64,000 nt of DNA from Sphingobacteriales bacterium 16-39-50 (GCA_002257025.1 NCHA01000005.1:1-64000), one strand, 5' to 3'; numbered from the stretch's first letter, positions 44,480 to 54,021 are shown. Made by a program: numbers and translations. Notes: a model not told the origin generated them from the sequence alone.

Positions 44480-45982
44480 TTATAGTATTGTTATAATGTC
44501 ATTATGGTTATTTTTATATTCCAAGGCATAGTTCAACTCACCTTTGGATTCTGCGTACAGCGTGTATAGTAATTGATTCTCTTCAATTCGTTCTCCCAAA
44601 TGGACATTTAAAAGAATCCCTGCTGATTTAGATTGTGGCGCACCCGAAAGTTTGGCGAGTTTTGCTATCTTTCTATTATCGATTCGTTTCAAAATACCAG
44701 CCTTCTCTGCTTTAATTTCTTCTTTATAGGGTGCCAAAACAGGTAGTGAAAAACGGCCTTGAGCCTTGCAAATGGAAAGAAATTTTTTATAAGCTTTTCC
44801 AGATTCTAACACTTGCTTTGCAATTTGGCTTCCCATTCCCGATTCAACCTTTCCAGAAAGTTCCAATAGTTCGCCTGCCAAAAGCAAAGCTCTTTCCTTC
44901 AAATCATTTGGTGCGTCAGCATCATTATTCAAAACTTTTAATATATCGAGGGCTTCTAAAGCAGGACCAATACCTCTTCCAACGGGCTGCGTGCCATCAG
45001 TAATAACTACTTTCACATTAAGTCCGACAGCATGGCCCACGGTTTCCATATGACTTTTTAGTTTTTGTGCCATTTCCGTGCTGCGTACCTTGGCGGTTTC
45101 TCCCACAGGAATATCAATAACGACATGTGTGGATCCTGCCGCAGCTTTTTTTGAAAGTACCGAAGCAATGAGCTGCCCTTCGCTATCAATATCCAGAGCC
45201 TTTTCGATTTTTATGAGTACATCATCTGCAGGGCTTAATTGTGCTGTTCCGCCCCAAACGATACAACCGCCTTCATTTTCTACCACATTTTTTATTTCTT
45301 CTAAAGAAAGGGTTACGTTGGTCAATACTTCCATAGTATCTGCTGTGCCTGCGGGCGATGTGATGGCTCGCGACGATGTTTTGGGCATCGTAAGTCCGAA
45401 CGCAGTGACAATTGCAACAACTAAGGGTGTGGTTCTATTACCGGGCAATCCGCCAATACAATGCTTATCGACCACGATTTCTTTATCCCAATTTAGTTGC
45501 TTGCCCGAAGCGATCATTGCTTTGGTGAGGTTGGATATTTCATCAATCTCCATCCGGTCACCGGCGCAGGCAGTTATAAAAGCCGAAAGATGGATGTTGG
45601 AATAGTTGCCTTCAACGATATCGCTTATGATTTCACTGTATGCTGAATAATCCAGTTTTTGGTTATAAATTTTAGCCCTGACATGGCCTAAGGATTCAAT
45701 AGGTTCCAAGTGTGAAACATATAAGGTTTCATGTTCGGAAACATTCAGCTTTTTTGCTGCAGCATCCGATAGTCCGATTTGATTGGGCAGCAACATATCT
45801 GAATTTATAATATTGAGGCTTGCCACTATCGTATGGGTTTGCTTTGATATTCTTATTCGTGTAAGGGCCTCAAAACCTTCGGAAATACACACATGGCAAT
45901 CTTCACGCATATAGACCACGTATTCGTTTTGGGTATAAATACCAAGATGTTTGTATTTTAATATATTTGAGTGTTGTTCCAT
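44480..45982 (-). CDS. deoA: AMP/thymidine phosphorylase family, archaeal-type long form
   Basis: A 500-residue nucleoside/nucleotide phosphorylase. An N-terminal extension of about 90 residues (archaeal-type) precedes DKHCIGGLPGNRTTPL (172-187) and SSRAITSPAGTADTMEVL (203-220), signature of the AMP-phosphorylase-like subfamily rather than classical thymidine phosphorylase. AMP phosphorylases release adenine and ribose-1,5-bisphosphate; bacterial members are annotated putative thymidine phosphorylase. The gene starts just after the RNase-like MBL gene and precedes PRPP synthetase, so salvage of nucleotides from RNA is a plausible role. The actual substrate is not proven. Confidence 0.85.
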   Translation of the reverse strand: MEQHSNILKYKHLGIYTQNEYVVYMREDCHVCISEGFEALTRIRISKQTHTIVASLNIINSDMLLPNQIGLSDAAAKKLNVSEHETLYVSHLEPIESLGHVRAKIYNQKLDYSAYSEIISDIVEGNYSNIHLSAFITACAGDRMEIDEISNLTKAMIASGKQLNWDKEIVVDKHCIGGLPGNRTTPLVVAIVTAFGLTMPKTSSRAITSPAGTADTMEVLTNVTLSLEEIKNVVENEGGCIVWGGTAQLSPADDVLIKIEKALDIDSEGQLIASVLSKKAAAGSTHVVIDIPVGETAKVRSTEMAQKLKSHMETVGHAVGLNVKVVITDGTQPVGRGIGPALEALDILKVLNNDADAPNDLKERALLLAGELLELSGKVESGMGSQIAKQVLESGKAYKKFLSICKAQGRFSLPVLAPYKEEIKAEKAGILKRIDNRKIAKLAKLSGAPQSKSAGILLNVHLGERIEENQLLYTLYAESKGELNYALEYKNNHNDIITIL

Positions 45983-46002
45983 AATATTCCAATTTTCAAA
46001 AC

Positions 46003-47388
46003 CTATTCTATTTCTTCAATATTATAGAGTTGCGGGATTTCAGCATCCCATCCATAAGTTTCCTTTATTCCTTTTTGCAAGGCTTCCGCACCTTCTTTTT
46101 CGCCATGCACAATAAAGATTCGCTCTGGTTTATTTTTTATTTCACTCATCCAATTAATAAGTTCGGTGTGGTCTGCGTGTGCCGACAGTCCTTGAATTTC
46201 TGCAACCTCCATATTAAATGGCACCCATTTTCCATACACTTTTAGTTCTTTATCGCCTTCCAATAATTTTCTTCCACGAGTGCCTTCAGCCTGATACCCA
46301 ACAAAAAGCAGTGTGTTATTTGTGTTTTGCGCTTGTGTTTCAAGATAATTGAGCATTCTTCCGCCCGTGAGCATCCCACTCCCTGCAATTACTATTTTCG
46401 GCTTATTATCAGTTCGTAGTTTCATAGTTTCAGTATAGCTGCTTACAACTGTAAAATGGGAACACATTTCATCACATTCATTGTCTTCCAACTTGTGCCA
46501 ATCTCTTGTGCGGTGGAACAACTCCAATACACTAGCTCCCATTGGGCTGTCCATAATCATCTCTACTTTGGGTATTTTGTTCTCTTTGAGTAAATTCCAA
46601 AAAATTAACATCATCAGTTGGGCACGTTCTACTGAAAAACTTGGTACAAATAAGCTTCCACCTCTTTTGATAGTATTGTTGACTAATTTTTCAATATGCG
46701 GAACTGCTTCCAATTCTTCTGGATGAAACCTTCCACCGTATGTCGATTCAATGAATAGAACATCTGCTTTTTCAGGCTTTAGAGGTGGATAGAGTAATAA
46801 ATCATTGATTCTTCCTATATCACCCGAAAAGACAAAGCGTTTCCCATTTACATCCAACTCGATGTAAGTGGCACCCAGAATATGTCCGTTGTATTGAAAT
46901 CTAGCCCTGATACCATCAAACAATGGAATCCATTGCGATTGAGGAATGCCCTTAAAATGTGAAACGGTTTTTTCCACATCCTTCAAATCGTACAGTGGTT
47001 CTGCCGGACTGTGTTTGGAATAGCCTTCTTTGTTGGCACGTTCGGCCTCCTGTTCCTGTATTTTTGCACTATCATTCAAAATAATTTTTGCAATATCCAA
47101 AGTAGGTTTGGTACCGTAGATTGGTCCATTAAACCCTTGTTTTACCAATCTTGGTAGATAACCAATATGATCCAAATGGCCGTGAGTTAGCAGTACCATA
47201 TCAATTTTTGAAACCTCTACGGGTGGATATTCCCAGTTTTTAAGACGCAATTCCTTTAGCCCTTGGAAAAGCCCGCAGTCTATCAGTATCTTTCTGTCTC
47301 CTGTATCGAGCAAATATTTTGAGCCCGTTACTGTGCCTGCCGCTCCTAAAAAATGGATATTTATTTTATTGTTTTCATCTGTCTTCAT
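46003..47388 (-). CDS. MBL-fold beta-CASP RNase-like protein
   Basis: A 461-residue metallo-beta-lactamase with beta-CASP and RNA-specificity domains. The zinc motif H69-x-H71-x-D73-H74 (THGHLDH), FSGDIGR, VPSFSVERAQ and the closing SAHADH are complete, so it should be an active RNA nuclease, like Ysh1/CPSF-73-type bacterial proteins. The start MKTDENN at 47388 is preferred; an ATG 12 codons upstream (MVLKFNNL) would give a longer form. It lies between the ATP-cone nuclease and AMP phosphorylase on one strand, with 20-42 base gaps, which ties RNA breakdown to nucleotide salvage. Confidence 0.87.
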   Translation of the reverse strand: MKTDENNKINIHFLGAAGTVTGSKYLLDTGDRKILIDCGLFQGLKELRLKNWEYPPVEVSKIDMVLLTHGHLDHIGYLPRLVKQGFNGPIYGTKPTLDIAKIILNDSAKIQEQEAERANKEGYSKHSPAEPLYDLKDVEKTVSHFKGIPQSQWIPLFDGIRARFQYNGHILGATYIELDVNGKRFVFSGDIGRINDLLLYPPLKPEKADVLFIESTYGGRFHPEELEAVPHIEKLVNNTIKRGGSLFVPSFSVERAQLMMLIFWNLLKENKIPKVEMIMDSPMGASVLELFHRTRDWHKLEDNECDEMCSHFTVVSSYTETMKLRTDNKPKIVIAGSGMLTGGRMLNYLETQAQNTNNTLLFVGYQAEGTRGRKLLEGDKELKVYGKWVPFNMEVAEIQGLSAHADHTELINWMSEIKNKPERIFIVHGEKEGAEALQKGIKETYGWDAEIPQLYNIEEIE

Positions 47389-47430
47389 AAGTTTTGTTTT
47401 AAGATTATTGAACTTTAAAACCATTAATTC

Positions 47431-48273
47431 TTAATTGCTTTTACATAGCTCTTCTGAATCTTCTAATATCTTTTGGTGTCTGTTTTTATCAATACCTATC
47501 TGCTCCAGGAATGCAGGATTTTCGTGAAGTTCCTTACAGAGCACGATTCCTTTGTCCAGTAATTTTGTTTTTTCACCTCTGGTCAACGTTGTTAAAGCGG
47601 TCAATGGATGCAGACCGGATCTATCTATTCTATCTTTTAAACCATCGCCCCTTGGATAATCCCAACTTGTCAATAGCAATCCTACACATTTACCATATTG
47701 TGTAGCATCACTTGTAAAACGTGTATTGGTATATAAACCTCCTTTATGAAGTTTAGATTCGTGGCCTTTTTGCCGCTCCCATTGTTTCTCCACATCCAAA
47801 AATCTCGAATTGATATATAGTGGAATCTTCACATTGCAAAACCGTCCCTGATCACTATGGTATTTACATTCAATCATATAATGATTATTATCTTTTTGTG
47901 CTATCACATCTATTTCGTGTTGCACACAATTTCCCTGAACTAGGACACCAACCTGTGTTGAAAAACCTTCGTGGGCCAATAGTTTACCTACCAACTTTTC
48001 AAAAGGAAAACCAGTAGGCCCTAATTCCATAAGAGCTTTTTTTAAGGTATATTTTGAAGCACTTACACGTGATTTAGCCTTTAGCATATTAAATGCCAAC
48101 TGATAGATTTTTTTGGTAGTCATTCCCTCTACTATCTGTCCTTGTACCTTATGGGCTATTTCCTGAATAATATCCTCACCTGCTCCTGAACGCCCTAAAG
48201 AGTTAATGAGTTTGTTTAGGTCAAAAGCCTGGTACTCGCCGGAGTATTTTTTTATTAGAATTGATTTATTCAT
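47431..48273 (-). CDS. ATP-cone domain fused to Mrr-type restriction endonuclease
   Basis: A 280-residue protein. Residues 1-88 form an ATP-cone (LIKKYSGEYQAFDLNKLINSLGRSGA), a nucleotide-sensing domain known from ribonucleotide reductases; residues about 90-215 form an Mrr_cat nuclease with D122 (EIDVIAQ), E135 and K137 (IECKYH), the full D-ExK active site. A helical tail follows. This architecture could be a nuclease controlled by ATP/dATP level. It is placed directly upstream of the MBL RNase gene and is a typical partner of the AMP phosphorylase cluster. Its target nucleic acid is unknown. Confidence 0.85.
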   Translation of the reverse strand: MNKSILIKKYSGEYQAFDLNKLINSLGRSGAGEDIIQEIAHKVQGQIVEGMTTKKIYQLAFNMLKAKSRVSASKYTLKKALMELGPTGFPFEKLVGKLLAHEGFSTQVGVLVQGNCVQHEIDVIAQKDNNHYMIECKYHSDQGRFCNVKIPLYINSRFLDVEKQWERQKGHESKLHKGGLYTNTRFTSDATQYGKCVGLLLTSWDYPRGDGLKDRIDRSGLHPLTALTTLTRGEKTKLLDKGIVLCKELHENPAFLEQIGIDKNRHQKILEDSEELCKSN

Positions 48274-48275
48274 GA

Positions 48276-48570
48276 TTACACTGTAATGGTCATTACCGAT
48301 AATTCGGAATCTTTATACCGTAAAAAATTGTTTATATCTATTTCTAGTGCAGGTTCATAGTATACATTCATTAAAAACTTGCCCAAATCGGGAAATTTTT
48401 TCAGGACTCCATGATGGAGTTTAGCCCTGCTCCATACTGTTAAATTCTGTTTCAGTAATATTTTTTGTCCTGAATCCAACCTGAAGAAAGGATATGCATT
48501 TAAACCTTTTCTGTTCTACTGCCTTGTCGAAGTTTTCTAAAAAATCTACAGGAAGGAATATATTTTTCAT
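48276..48570 (-). pseudogene. small unidentified gene, likely frameshifted
   Basis: From an ATG at 48570 (MKNIFLPVDFLENFDKAVEQ) the frame is broken at an AAAA run; the other frame then reads KGLNAYPFFRLDSGQKILLK, followed by QNLTVWSRAKLHHGVLKKF to a stop at 48276. Removing one A joins them into a ~97-residue protein. As it stands only the second part (from a TTG at 48479) is open. No family was recognised. It ends 2 bases before the ATP-cone gene start, so it belongs to the same operon. Sequence error is not excluded. Confidence 0.55.
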
Positions 48571-48598
48571 GATTTTTTTGTTTTATAATAGCTTTATT

Positions 48599-48832
48599 TT
48601 ATGTTATTTCATTTCCGGATTTTGTTGCTTTCTCAAAACAATCCAAGTTGTACATCGTTGTTTCTGAAATATTCTTTAATGCCGTTTGTGTAAGAAATCC
48701 CTGGTGACTGGTTGTTAATGGATGAAAGTCAGGTTGCACACTATTACAAAGGAATTTGAATGTATTATAGCTGCTTTCTGAAGCAATTTGGCCGGAACTT
48801 AGTAAAGTTTCATGTTCTATAACTTTTAGCAT
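48599..48832 (-). CDS. small hypothetical protein
   Basis: A 77-residue ORF (MLKVIEHETLLSSGQIASES..., ending NLDCFEKATKSGNEIT). Helical pattern throughout; the closing segment MYNLDCFEKATKSGNEI is faintly like phasin-type small proteins, but I cannot confirm that. It sits 12 bases after the pfkA stop and about 30 bases before the frameshifted gene on the same strand, so it lies in the central operon. Function unknown. Confidence 0.45.
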   Translation of the reverse strand: MLKVIEHETLLSSGQIASESSYNTFKFLCNSVQPDFHPLTTSHQGFLTQTALKNISETTMYNLDCFEKATKSGNEIT

Positions 48833-48844
48833 GGTATAATTTGC

Positions 48845-49816
48845 TTAACTGCCGAACATCTTCAAAAGTTTCTGTAACTCTTGATTTACCTGATGGCGCT
48901 TTATTACCTGCCCGAAAGGTGTCAGAACTAACTCATTATTTAAGATCCCCACCATTACATTCCTTTTCCCATTTAAAAGTGCTTTTACCGAAGCCACACC
49001 CAGCCTTATGCCCAACATACGGTCTGATGCCGAAGGGTTACCACCTCTTTGCACATGCCCTAATTTGGTAATACGCAGGTCTACCTGTGGGTTAACTTCT
49101 TTAATCTTTGCAGCCACCAACTCTGTCCCTAATTCGTCTCCTTCAGAAACCACCACGATGAATGCTTCTTCGCTATCATAGTTTCTTAATTTATTCAGTA
49201 AACGGATAAAATCCTTGCCACTTTCGGGAACCAAAATAGCATCGGCTCCAGTTCCCAACCCGGAGTTAATGGCAATATAACCGGAGTCTCTTCCCATGAC
49301 TTCTATTAAAAATATTCTGTTGTGTGATTCCGCAGTATCTCTTATTTTATCAATATCATGAATAGCTGTATTTACTGCCGAATCAAAACCGAGGGTGTAA
49401 TCTGTTCCGGCAAGGTCATTATCTATTGTTCCGGGAATACCAATAAACGGGAGTTTACATAATTCTGAGAAAGCCAATAAACCCCGGAAGGTACCATCAC
49501 CCCCGATAGCAATTAATGAGTCTATACTATTCTTTTGGAGCATCTCCATGGCCATTAACCTACCCTCTATAGTAAGAAAGCGTGCACTTCGGGATGTTTT
49601 TAAGATAGTACCTCCACGATGTACAGTTTTTTGTAATTGCTGAGGCTCCATTGGGATGAAGTTGCCGTCTATCATTCCTTCATATCCCTTTTGTATCCCG
49701 CTTACTTGAATTCCGTTTATTTCCGCAGCTTTTGCAATGGCATATAAAGCAGCATTCATTCCCGGAGAATCACCTCCCGAAGTGAATACTCCGATATGGT
49801 TTATATTTTTACCCAT
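48845..49816 (-). CDS. pfkA: 6-phosphofructokinase
   Basis: A 323-residue ATP-dependent PfkA-type kinase of fructose-6-phosphate. GGDSPGMNA, IGGDGTFRG, PGTIDNDLAGTDYTLGFDSA, EVMGRDSGYIA and GHVQRGGNPSASDR are all present, so it should be active; the aspartate in GTIDND is the base. It is part of the GAPDH-aldolase-PFK series on one strand, with gaps of 12-26 bases. Most Bacteroidota carry their own chromosomal pfkA, so this is probably an additional island copy. Confidence 0.93.
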   Translation of the reverse strand: MGKNINHIGVFTSGGDSPGMNAALYAIAKAAEINGIQVSGIQKGYEGMIDGNFIPMEPQQLQKTVHRGGTILKTSRSARFLTIEGRLMAMEMLQKNSIDSLIAIGGDGTFRGLLAFSELCKLPFIGIPGTIDNDLAGTDYTLGFDSAVNTAIHDIDKIRDTAESHNRIFLIEVMGRDSGYIAINSGLGTGADAILVPESGKDFIRLLNKLRNYDSEEAFIVVVSEGDELGTELVAAKIKEVNPQVDLRITKLGHVQRGGNPSASDRMLGIRLGVASVKALLNGKRNVMVGILNNELVLTPFGQVIKRHQVNQELQKLLKMFGS

Positions 49817-49842
49817 AATCTTATTTTCTAAGTCCTTACGAA

Positions 49843-50904
49843 TTATGCTATTGTTATTTTCTTTTCTAAATAAACTTGCTGTACTTCATGCAGAAGCTTA
49901 ACACCTTCGTTAAAAGGCCTTTGAAATGCTTTTCGTCCCATAATCAAGCCTGAGCCTCCGGCCCGTTTATTGATTACTGATGTTGTAATTGCTGCACTTA
50001 AATCGGCTGCATCTTTTGAGCCCCCGCCCGAATTAATCAATCCGATTTTTCCCATATAACAATTAGCTACCTGTAACCTACAAAGGTCGATGGGATGTGG
50101 GCTGGATAGCGCATCATACATAGCATCATTATATTTGCCAAACTGAATATCTTTAAAACCGTAATTAGTTGTGGGTAATTTCTGTTTAATAATATCGGCC
50201 TGTATAGTAACACCGATGTGATTTGCCTGTCCGGTTAAATCTGCTGATGCATGGTAGTCTTCATCTTTAGTAAGGAAAGAATCATTTCGTGTATAACACC
50301 ATAGAATGGTTGCCATACCGAGACTATGCGCTTCGTAAAATGCTTCTGCGATTTCTTTTATCTGCCGATTACTTTCTTTTGATCCAAAGTAAATGGTAGC
50401 TCCTACAGCGGTGGCTCCCAAGTTCCAGGCTTCTTTTACTGTGCCGAACAAGGTCTGATCATACTTATTTGGATACGTCAGTAATTCATTATGATTGATT
50501 TTAACAATAAATGGAATTTTGTGTGCATATTTTCTGGCATAAAGGCCTAAGCCTCCAAAAGTAGAGGCCACGCCATTGCAACCTCCTTCAATAGCAAGCT
50601 GTATAATTTTTTCAGGATCGAAATAAATTGGATTTTTATAAAATGAAAACATGGCGCTATGCTCTATCCCCTGGTCTACAGGTAATATGTTCAGGTATCC
50701 CGTTTGTTTAAGATTGCCGTTGTTATATAATTGGGATAAACTTTTAAGAGTTTGAGGATTCCTGTCGCTATTGGCAAATACTTTATCGATAACTCCTGCT
50801 TGCGGAAGCTGAAGGTCATCTTTGAGTATTTTTTCACAAACATGTTCTAGGTAATAAGAAGCCTTATTTCCCAGGTTTCTGAGGATATTATCGTAATTAC
50901 TCAT
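49843..50904 (-). CDS. fbaB: class I fructose-bisphosphate aldolase (DhnA/FbaB type)
   Basis: A 353-residue archaeal-type class I aldolase of the DhnA family, splitting fructose-1,6-bisphosphate into triose phosphates through a Schiff base. Recognisable parts: [60 protein letters not shown], and [13 protein letters not shown] as phosphate-binding loop. The Schiff-base lysine could not be placed with certainty. Found between GAPDH and PFK, it gives with them the upper-to-middle part of glycolysis. Confidence 0.88.
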   Translation of the reverse strand: MSNYDNILRNLGNKASYYLEHVCEKILKDDLQLPQAGVIDKVFANSDRNPQTLKSLSQLYNNGNLKQTGYLNILPVDQGIEHSAMFSFYKNPIYFDPEKIIQLAIEGGCNGVASTFGGLGLYARKYAHKIPFIVKINHNELLTYPNKYDQTLFGTVKEAWNLGATAVGATIYFGSKESNRQIKEIAEAFYEAHSLGMATILWCYTRNDSFLTKDEDYHASADLTGQANHIGVTIQADIIKQKLPTTNYGFKDIQFGKYNDAMYDALSSPHPIDLCRLQVANCYMGKIGLINSGGGSKDAADLSAAITTSVINKRAGGSGLIMGRKAFQRPFNEGVKLLHEVQQVYLEKKITIA

Positions 50905-50916
50905 AAAACTGATATT

Positions 50917-51933
50917 TTAAATAATTCCTAAACTTTTATTTGTTGCCCTAATTGAGAGTTCGGCCGAACTCTCAATACCCGTCAATGCCCTTATGGCATC
51001 AATAGTTTCGGGTATTACTATTGCCTGATTATCGACCACATAGGCATAAAAAAGCTCATCCCCCTCTACTTTCAGCATATCCTGCCAAAGAGCTACTTCA
51101 TACATATCACCCCAGGGCCTGCCCATATCAAGATATTTTTCTTTGATGGTATTATTGGATACCAAACCGTCTGCATAATTGATTAAGACTATGCGAGTGG
51201 ACCTTTTAAATGCCTCTAGTACCTCTTCTTTGGAAGTCTTACGTTTAAGTTTTACATTCCAGTAATGAAGGTGGCTCAGTGTTTCCGGCACTTTCACCGC
51301 CATGGTAAATACATCCAATTCCGGATCTACACTTTTCGCATCAGGACCCTGATGGCTGGGGATGTCTTTTTCTGGCAACAGGGTATTCATAATACCACCT
51401 AAATGACTTTCCCATGGATCTGTAGCTCTTCTTAACAAGGTTCCACGGGCACTTTGCAGTAAATCCGATCTTTTTAGAGCCGAGAGCGTTCTGATAATGG
51501 AAGTGGTATTACAGGAAACCACCCGTGTGCTCTGCCGGTTTAAAGCAGAGGTGTAATTATTTTCTGCACTGAATGAGTGACCCGTTGTTTCATGCTTCTC
51601 ACCCCCTTGCAGAATAAATTTGAGGTTACGATCTTTATAGATAGCCACATTTTGGGCGGCTATCTTTTTGGGAGTGCAATCCACTACAAGGTCTGCACTT
51701 TCCAAAAGATCATCCATGTTTCCTTTTACGAGAATGTTGGCATCCTCCATTTGTAGTCGGGCATCTGCGGTTGCGGCATATATGGAATACCCCTTATTGA
51801 CAGCAGTATGGATCCGCCAGTCACTGATAACATCACAAACTCCGCTAAGTTCCATATCATCCTGTAAAGCAATGGCATCAGCCACCCTTTTGCCAATTAC
51901 TCCATATCCGATTAATGCGATTTTCTTTTTCAT
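50917..51933 (-). CDS. gap: type II (archaeal-type) glyceraldehyde-3-phosphate dehydrogenase
   Basis: A 338-residue GAPDH of the archaeal type II family, unrelated in sequence detail to the usual bacterial GapA. Rossmann GYGVIGKRV at 9-17, ADLVVDCTPKK at 80-90, catalytic Cys141 in VVSCNTTS, then the LRRATDPWESHLGGIMNTLLPEKDIPSHQGPDA substrate-binding region. It catalyses phosphorylating oxidation of glyceraldehyde-3-phosphate. Residues 111-325 are duplicated in the chimeric ORF at 31422-32234. It is first of the three glycolytic genes in transcription order and follows an MFS gene. Confidence 0.92.
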   Translation of the reverse strand: MKKKIALIGYGVIGKRVADAIALQDDMELSGVCDVISDWRIHTAVNKGYSIYAATADARLQMEDANILVKGNMDDLLESADLVVDCTPKKIAAQNVAIYKDRNLKFILQGGEKHETTGHSFSAENNYTSALNRQSTRVVSCNTTSIIRTLSALKRSDLLQSARGTLLRRATDPWESHLGGIMNTLLPEKDIPSHQGPDAKSVDPELDVFTMAVKVPETLSHLHYWNVKLKRKTSKEEVLEAFKRSTRIVLINYADGLVSNNTIKEKYLDMGRPWGDMYEVALWQDMLKVEGDELFYAYVVDNQAIVIPETIDAIRALTGIESSAELSIRATNKSLGII

Positions 51934-51972
51934 AGATATTTATTTTTAAAGCGAGTATATATATTGTTAAAA

Positions 51973-53211
51973 TTAAAAAGACCAAAAACGACTGTTACCA
52001 CCTGGTAAATTATTTAAGCAGACAAGAGCAGTAGCGAGAAGCAAGCCTCCTGTAAAATAATAAGGGATGGAAGGGTTTATCATATATAATGCCGTACCGG
52101 TTAAGGGACCAAGTATTTGCCCTATTCCTCCAAATGAAGACTGCATTCCTATGGCCCAGCCTGATGAATTATCGTCTTTTAAGGATACCTGTGCTAACAA
52201 ATTGGGTATCACCAGCGAAGCCCCTGCTCCAAAAACGCCTATAAAAATCAGGATGACTATTTTTGATTCACTAAGCACAAATACAGGCATCGTTAAGCCT
52301 GCAATCAGGAAACCAATTGCCATCTGTTTTTCGGGGTTTCGACTAATTAAGTTTCCCCATCTGGCAACAACGGGTTGTAAAATGGCCATCACCAAACCAC
52401 AGATTAATAAGCCAGCCCCAACAAAAGTGACTGAGAAACTTCCCGTATCTTTAATGAATAGGGGAAAAACACTCTCAAAAGACGTAATACCCATTTGAAT
52501 AACAAGAGATAACAACAATAGTTTCCCAAAAAGCTGCCATTTGCCTGGCGGAAAAAGTGCATTGACTTTACTGTCTGCTATATTAATTCCGCTTTGTTTT
52601 TTGTTCTTGAGGAACACCAGAGCAACAGTTAGTGTGAACGCTCCAATAATTGCAAGAGCCAGAAAGGGAACATTGAAACGGTCAAAGATGACATGGATGG
52701 ACTGTAAGCGGAGATGCAGATTGCTTTGTATCAATAGTCCACTTATTCCAGGGCCTATCACTACACCGGCACTCACTGCTGTCCCAGCCCAGGCCATGGC
52801 AGTGATACGATTGGCTTTTTGGGTGATTGCCGTGATGTTAGTAATGATCACAGGAACCAGGAATGAAGAAAATATACTTCCGAAAATTCTTGCAACATAC
52901 AGCATGCTCAGCGTAGTGCTAAACGCAATAATAATCTGCATCAAGGTAAAACCACCTAACCCCAAAATAATGGGCAACTTTGCACCTGTCCTGTCAGCCA
53001 CCCTTCCCCAAAAAGGCGCTGTAAAAACCAGGGCCACAGGATAAATAGCAGTAAGTATTCCGAAATGAAAGGCAATGTTTTCCTGAGAAGAAGGCTCGGA
53101 AATTATCCTTTCAATAAAAAAAGGTAGCACAGGTAACAATACCCCATATCCCATCATCACCACAAACAGGCTCACCATAGAAATTAGCAAATTGGAATTT
53201 ATTTTTTTCAT
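51973..53211 (-). CDS. MFS transporter (TetA-like drug/H+ antiporter type)
   Basis: A 412-residue 12-helix major facilitator protein: VMMGYGVLLPVLPFFIERI, FTAPFWGRVADRTGAKLPIILGL (motif A between helices 2 and 3), AWAGTAVSAGVVIGPGISGLLIQ (motif C of antiporters) and GMQSSFGGIGQILGPLTGTALY. Motif C points to export. It sits between uspA and the GAPDH gene, with a 39-base gap, in the middle of an otherwise metabolic series. Substrate unknown; similar genes are labelled TCR/Tet or multidrug. Confidence 0.85.
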   Translation of the reverse strand: MKKINSNLLISMVSLFVVMMGYGVLLPVLPFFIERIISEPSSQENIAFHFGILTAIYPVALVFTAPFWGRVADRTGAKLPIILGLGGFTLMQIIIAFSTTLSMLYVARIFGSIFSSFLVPVIITNITAITQKANRITAMAWAGTAVSAGVVIGPGISGLLIQSNLHLRLQSIHVIFDRFNVPFLALAIIGAFTLTVALVFLKNKKQSGINIADSKVNALFPPGKWQLFGKLLLLSLVIQMGITSFESVFPLFIKDTGSFSVTFVGAGLLICGLVMAILQPVVARWGNLISRNPEKQMAIGFLIAGLTMPVFVLSESKIVILIFIGVFGAGASLVIPNLLAQVSLKDDNSSGWAIGMQSSFGGIGQILGPLTGTALYMINPSIPYYFTGGLLLATALVCLNNLPGGNSRFWSF

Positions 53212-53253
53212 ACCGTTCTTATCTTGATAAAGATGTTTCTATGATCATTCTTA

Positions 53254-53754
53254 TCATTTTTGGTTTTTCAAATCATCGTCCATTCTATTATTAATGGTGT
53301 TTTGATCACGTTTACGTACAATCTCTACAGAGCATTTGGCATGCAAAACTATCGCCTGAGAGACTGAACCCAGTAAAAACCTTTCCAAACCCCCACGGCC
53401 ATGCGATCCCACCAAAATCAGATCGGCATTAAAAGTATCTGCATCTTCTAAAATGGTATGTTTTACATCACCTTCAAGCACGGCAGTGGATATCAATAGC
53501 GTTTTGTTTTTCGTTTTTATTAATTCAGCTGCTGTTTCAACTGCTTCCTTTGCTGCTTTTTTCGCAGTCAATTCTACTTCCTGATAAAAGTTTTCCATGC
53601 CTCCCATGGAGAAAGGGGCATAAATATACAATGCGGGACTTTCAAAAACCGAAATAATCCTTAATTCTGAACCTGCTGGAAAGGGCCTATGAGCTATTTC
53701 TTCAGCTACCGATTTGCTATGTTGCGAACCATCTGTTGCTAATAATATTTTCAT
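53254..53754 (-). CDS. universal stress protein
   Basis: A 166-residue UspA-family protein: MKILLATDGSQHSKSVAEEIA at the start and LILVGSHGRGGLERFLLGSVSQAIVLHAKCSVEIVRKRD, which contains the ATP-binding Gx2Gx9GS motif. Members bind ATP and are induced by starvation, oxidative or respiratory stress. It is the first gene of the minus-strand run that includes MFS, GAPDH, aldolase and PFK, spaced by 42 bases from MFS, so the run may be a stress-induced unit. Confidence 0.9.
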   Translation of the reverse strand: MKILLATDGSQHSKSVAEEIAHRPFPAGSELRIISVFESPALYIYAPFSMGGMENFYQEVELTAKKAAKEAVETAAELIKTKNKTLLISTAVLEGDVKHTILEDADTFNADLILVGSHGRGGLERFLLGSVSQAIVLHAKCSVEIVRKRDQNTINNRMDDDLKNQK

Positions 53755-53772
53755 GATTTTATTATTTAGTTT

Positions 53773-53990
53773 TTATCTGATATAACCATGTTCGAGATTT
53801 AGAATGGAATTCCTGTCGTCAAACTGGTTGTTAAAAATTTTACTGAATGTATAAGCAATGCCCATCTGAAAACGCTGCTGATTGTTTCCTAATAATGGCC
53901 TTAACTCCCCTTTGTTCTGATTATATTTATATTGAAAGAGCAGGATGCATTGCCAACATCAAGAAAAATCTTATATCCAAACCCATCGGA
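53773..53990 (-). pseudogene. outer-membrane protein remnant
   Basis: An open stretch of about 60 codons reads LFQYKYNQNKGELRPLLGNN, QQRFQMGIAYTFSKIFNNQF and DDRNSILNLEHGYIR-stop, like the last strands of a beta-barrel. Upstream, fragments GFGYKIFLDVGNAS and FPMGLDIRFFL lie in other frames. There is no start codon. It is probably the tail of a lost transporter-type outer-membrane gene. Confidence 0.5.
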
Positions 53991-54021
53991 AAGCTGATAT
54001 CTTGGTCTTTACATATTTGTT

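Noticed and set aside
45078..45605. 175-codon open frame on the plus strand inside the phosphorylase gene
   Set aside because: It is fully antisense to a conserved enzyme, has no family resemblance and reflects the codon pattern of the real gene.
52541..53044. 167-codon plus-strand frame inside the MFS gene
   Set aside because: Antisense to a clear 12-helix transporter; the apparent protein is a mirror of hydrophobic codons.
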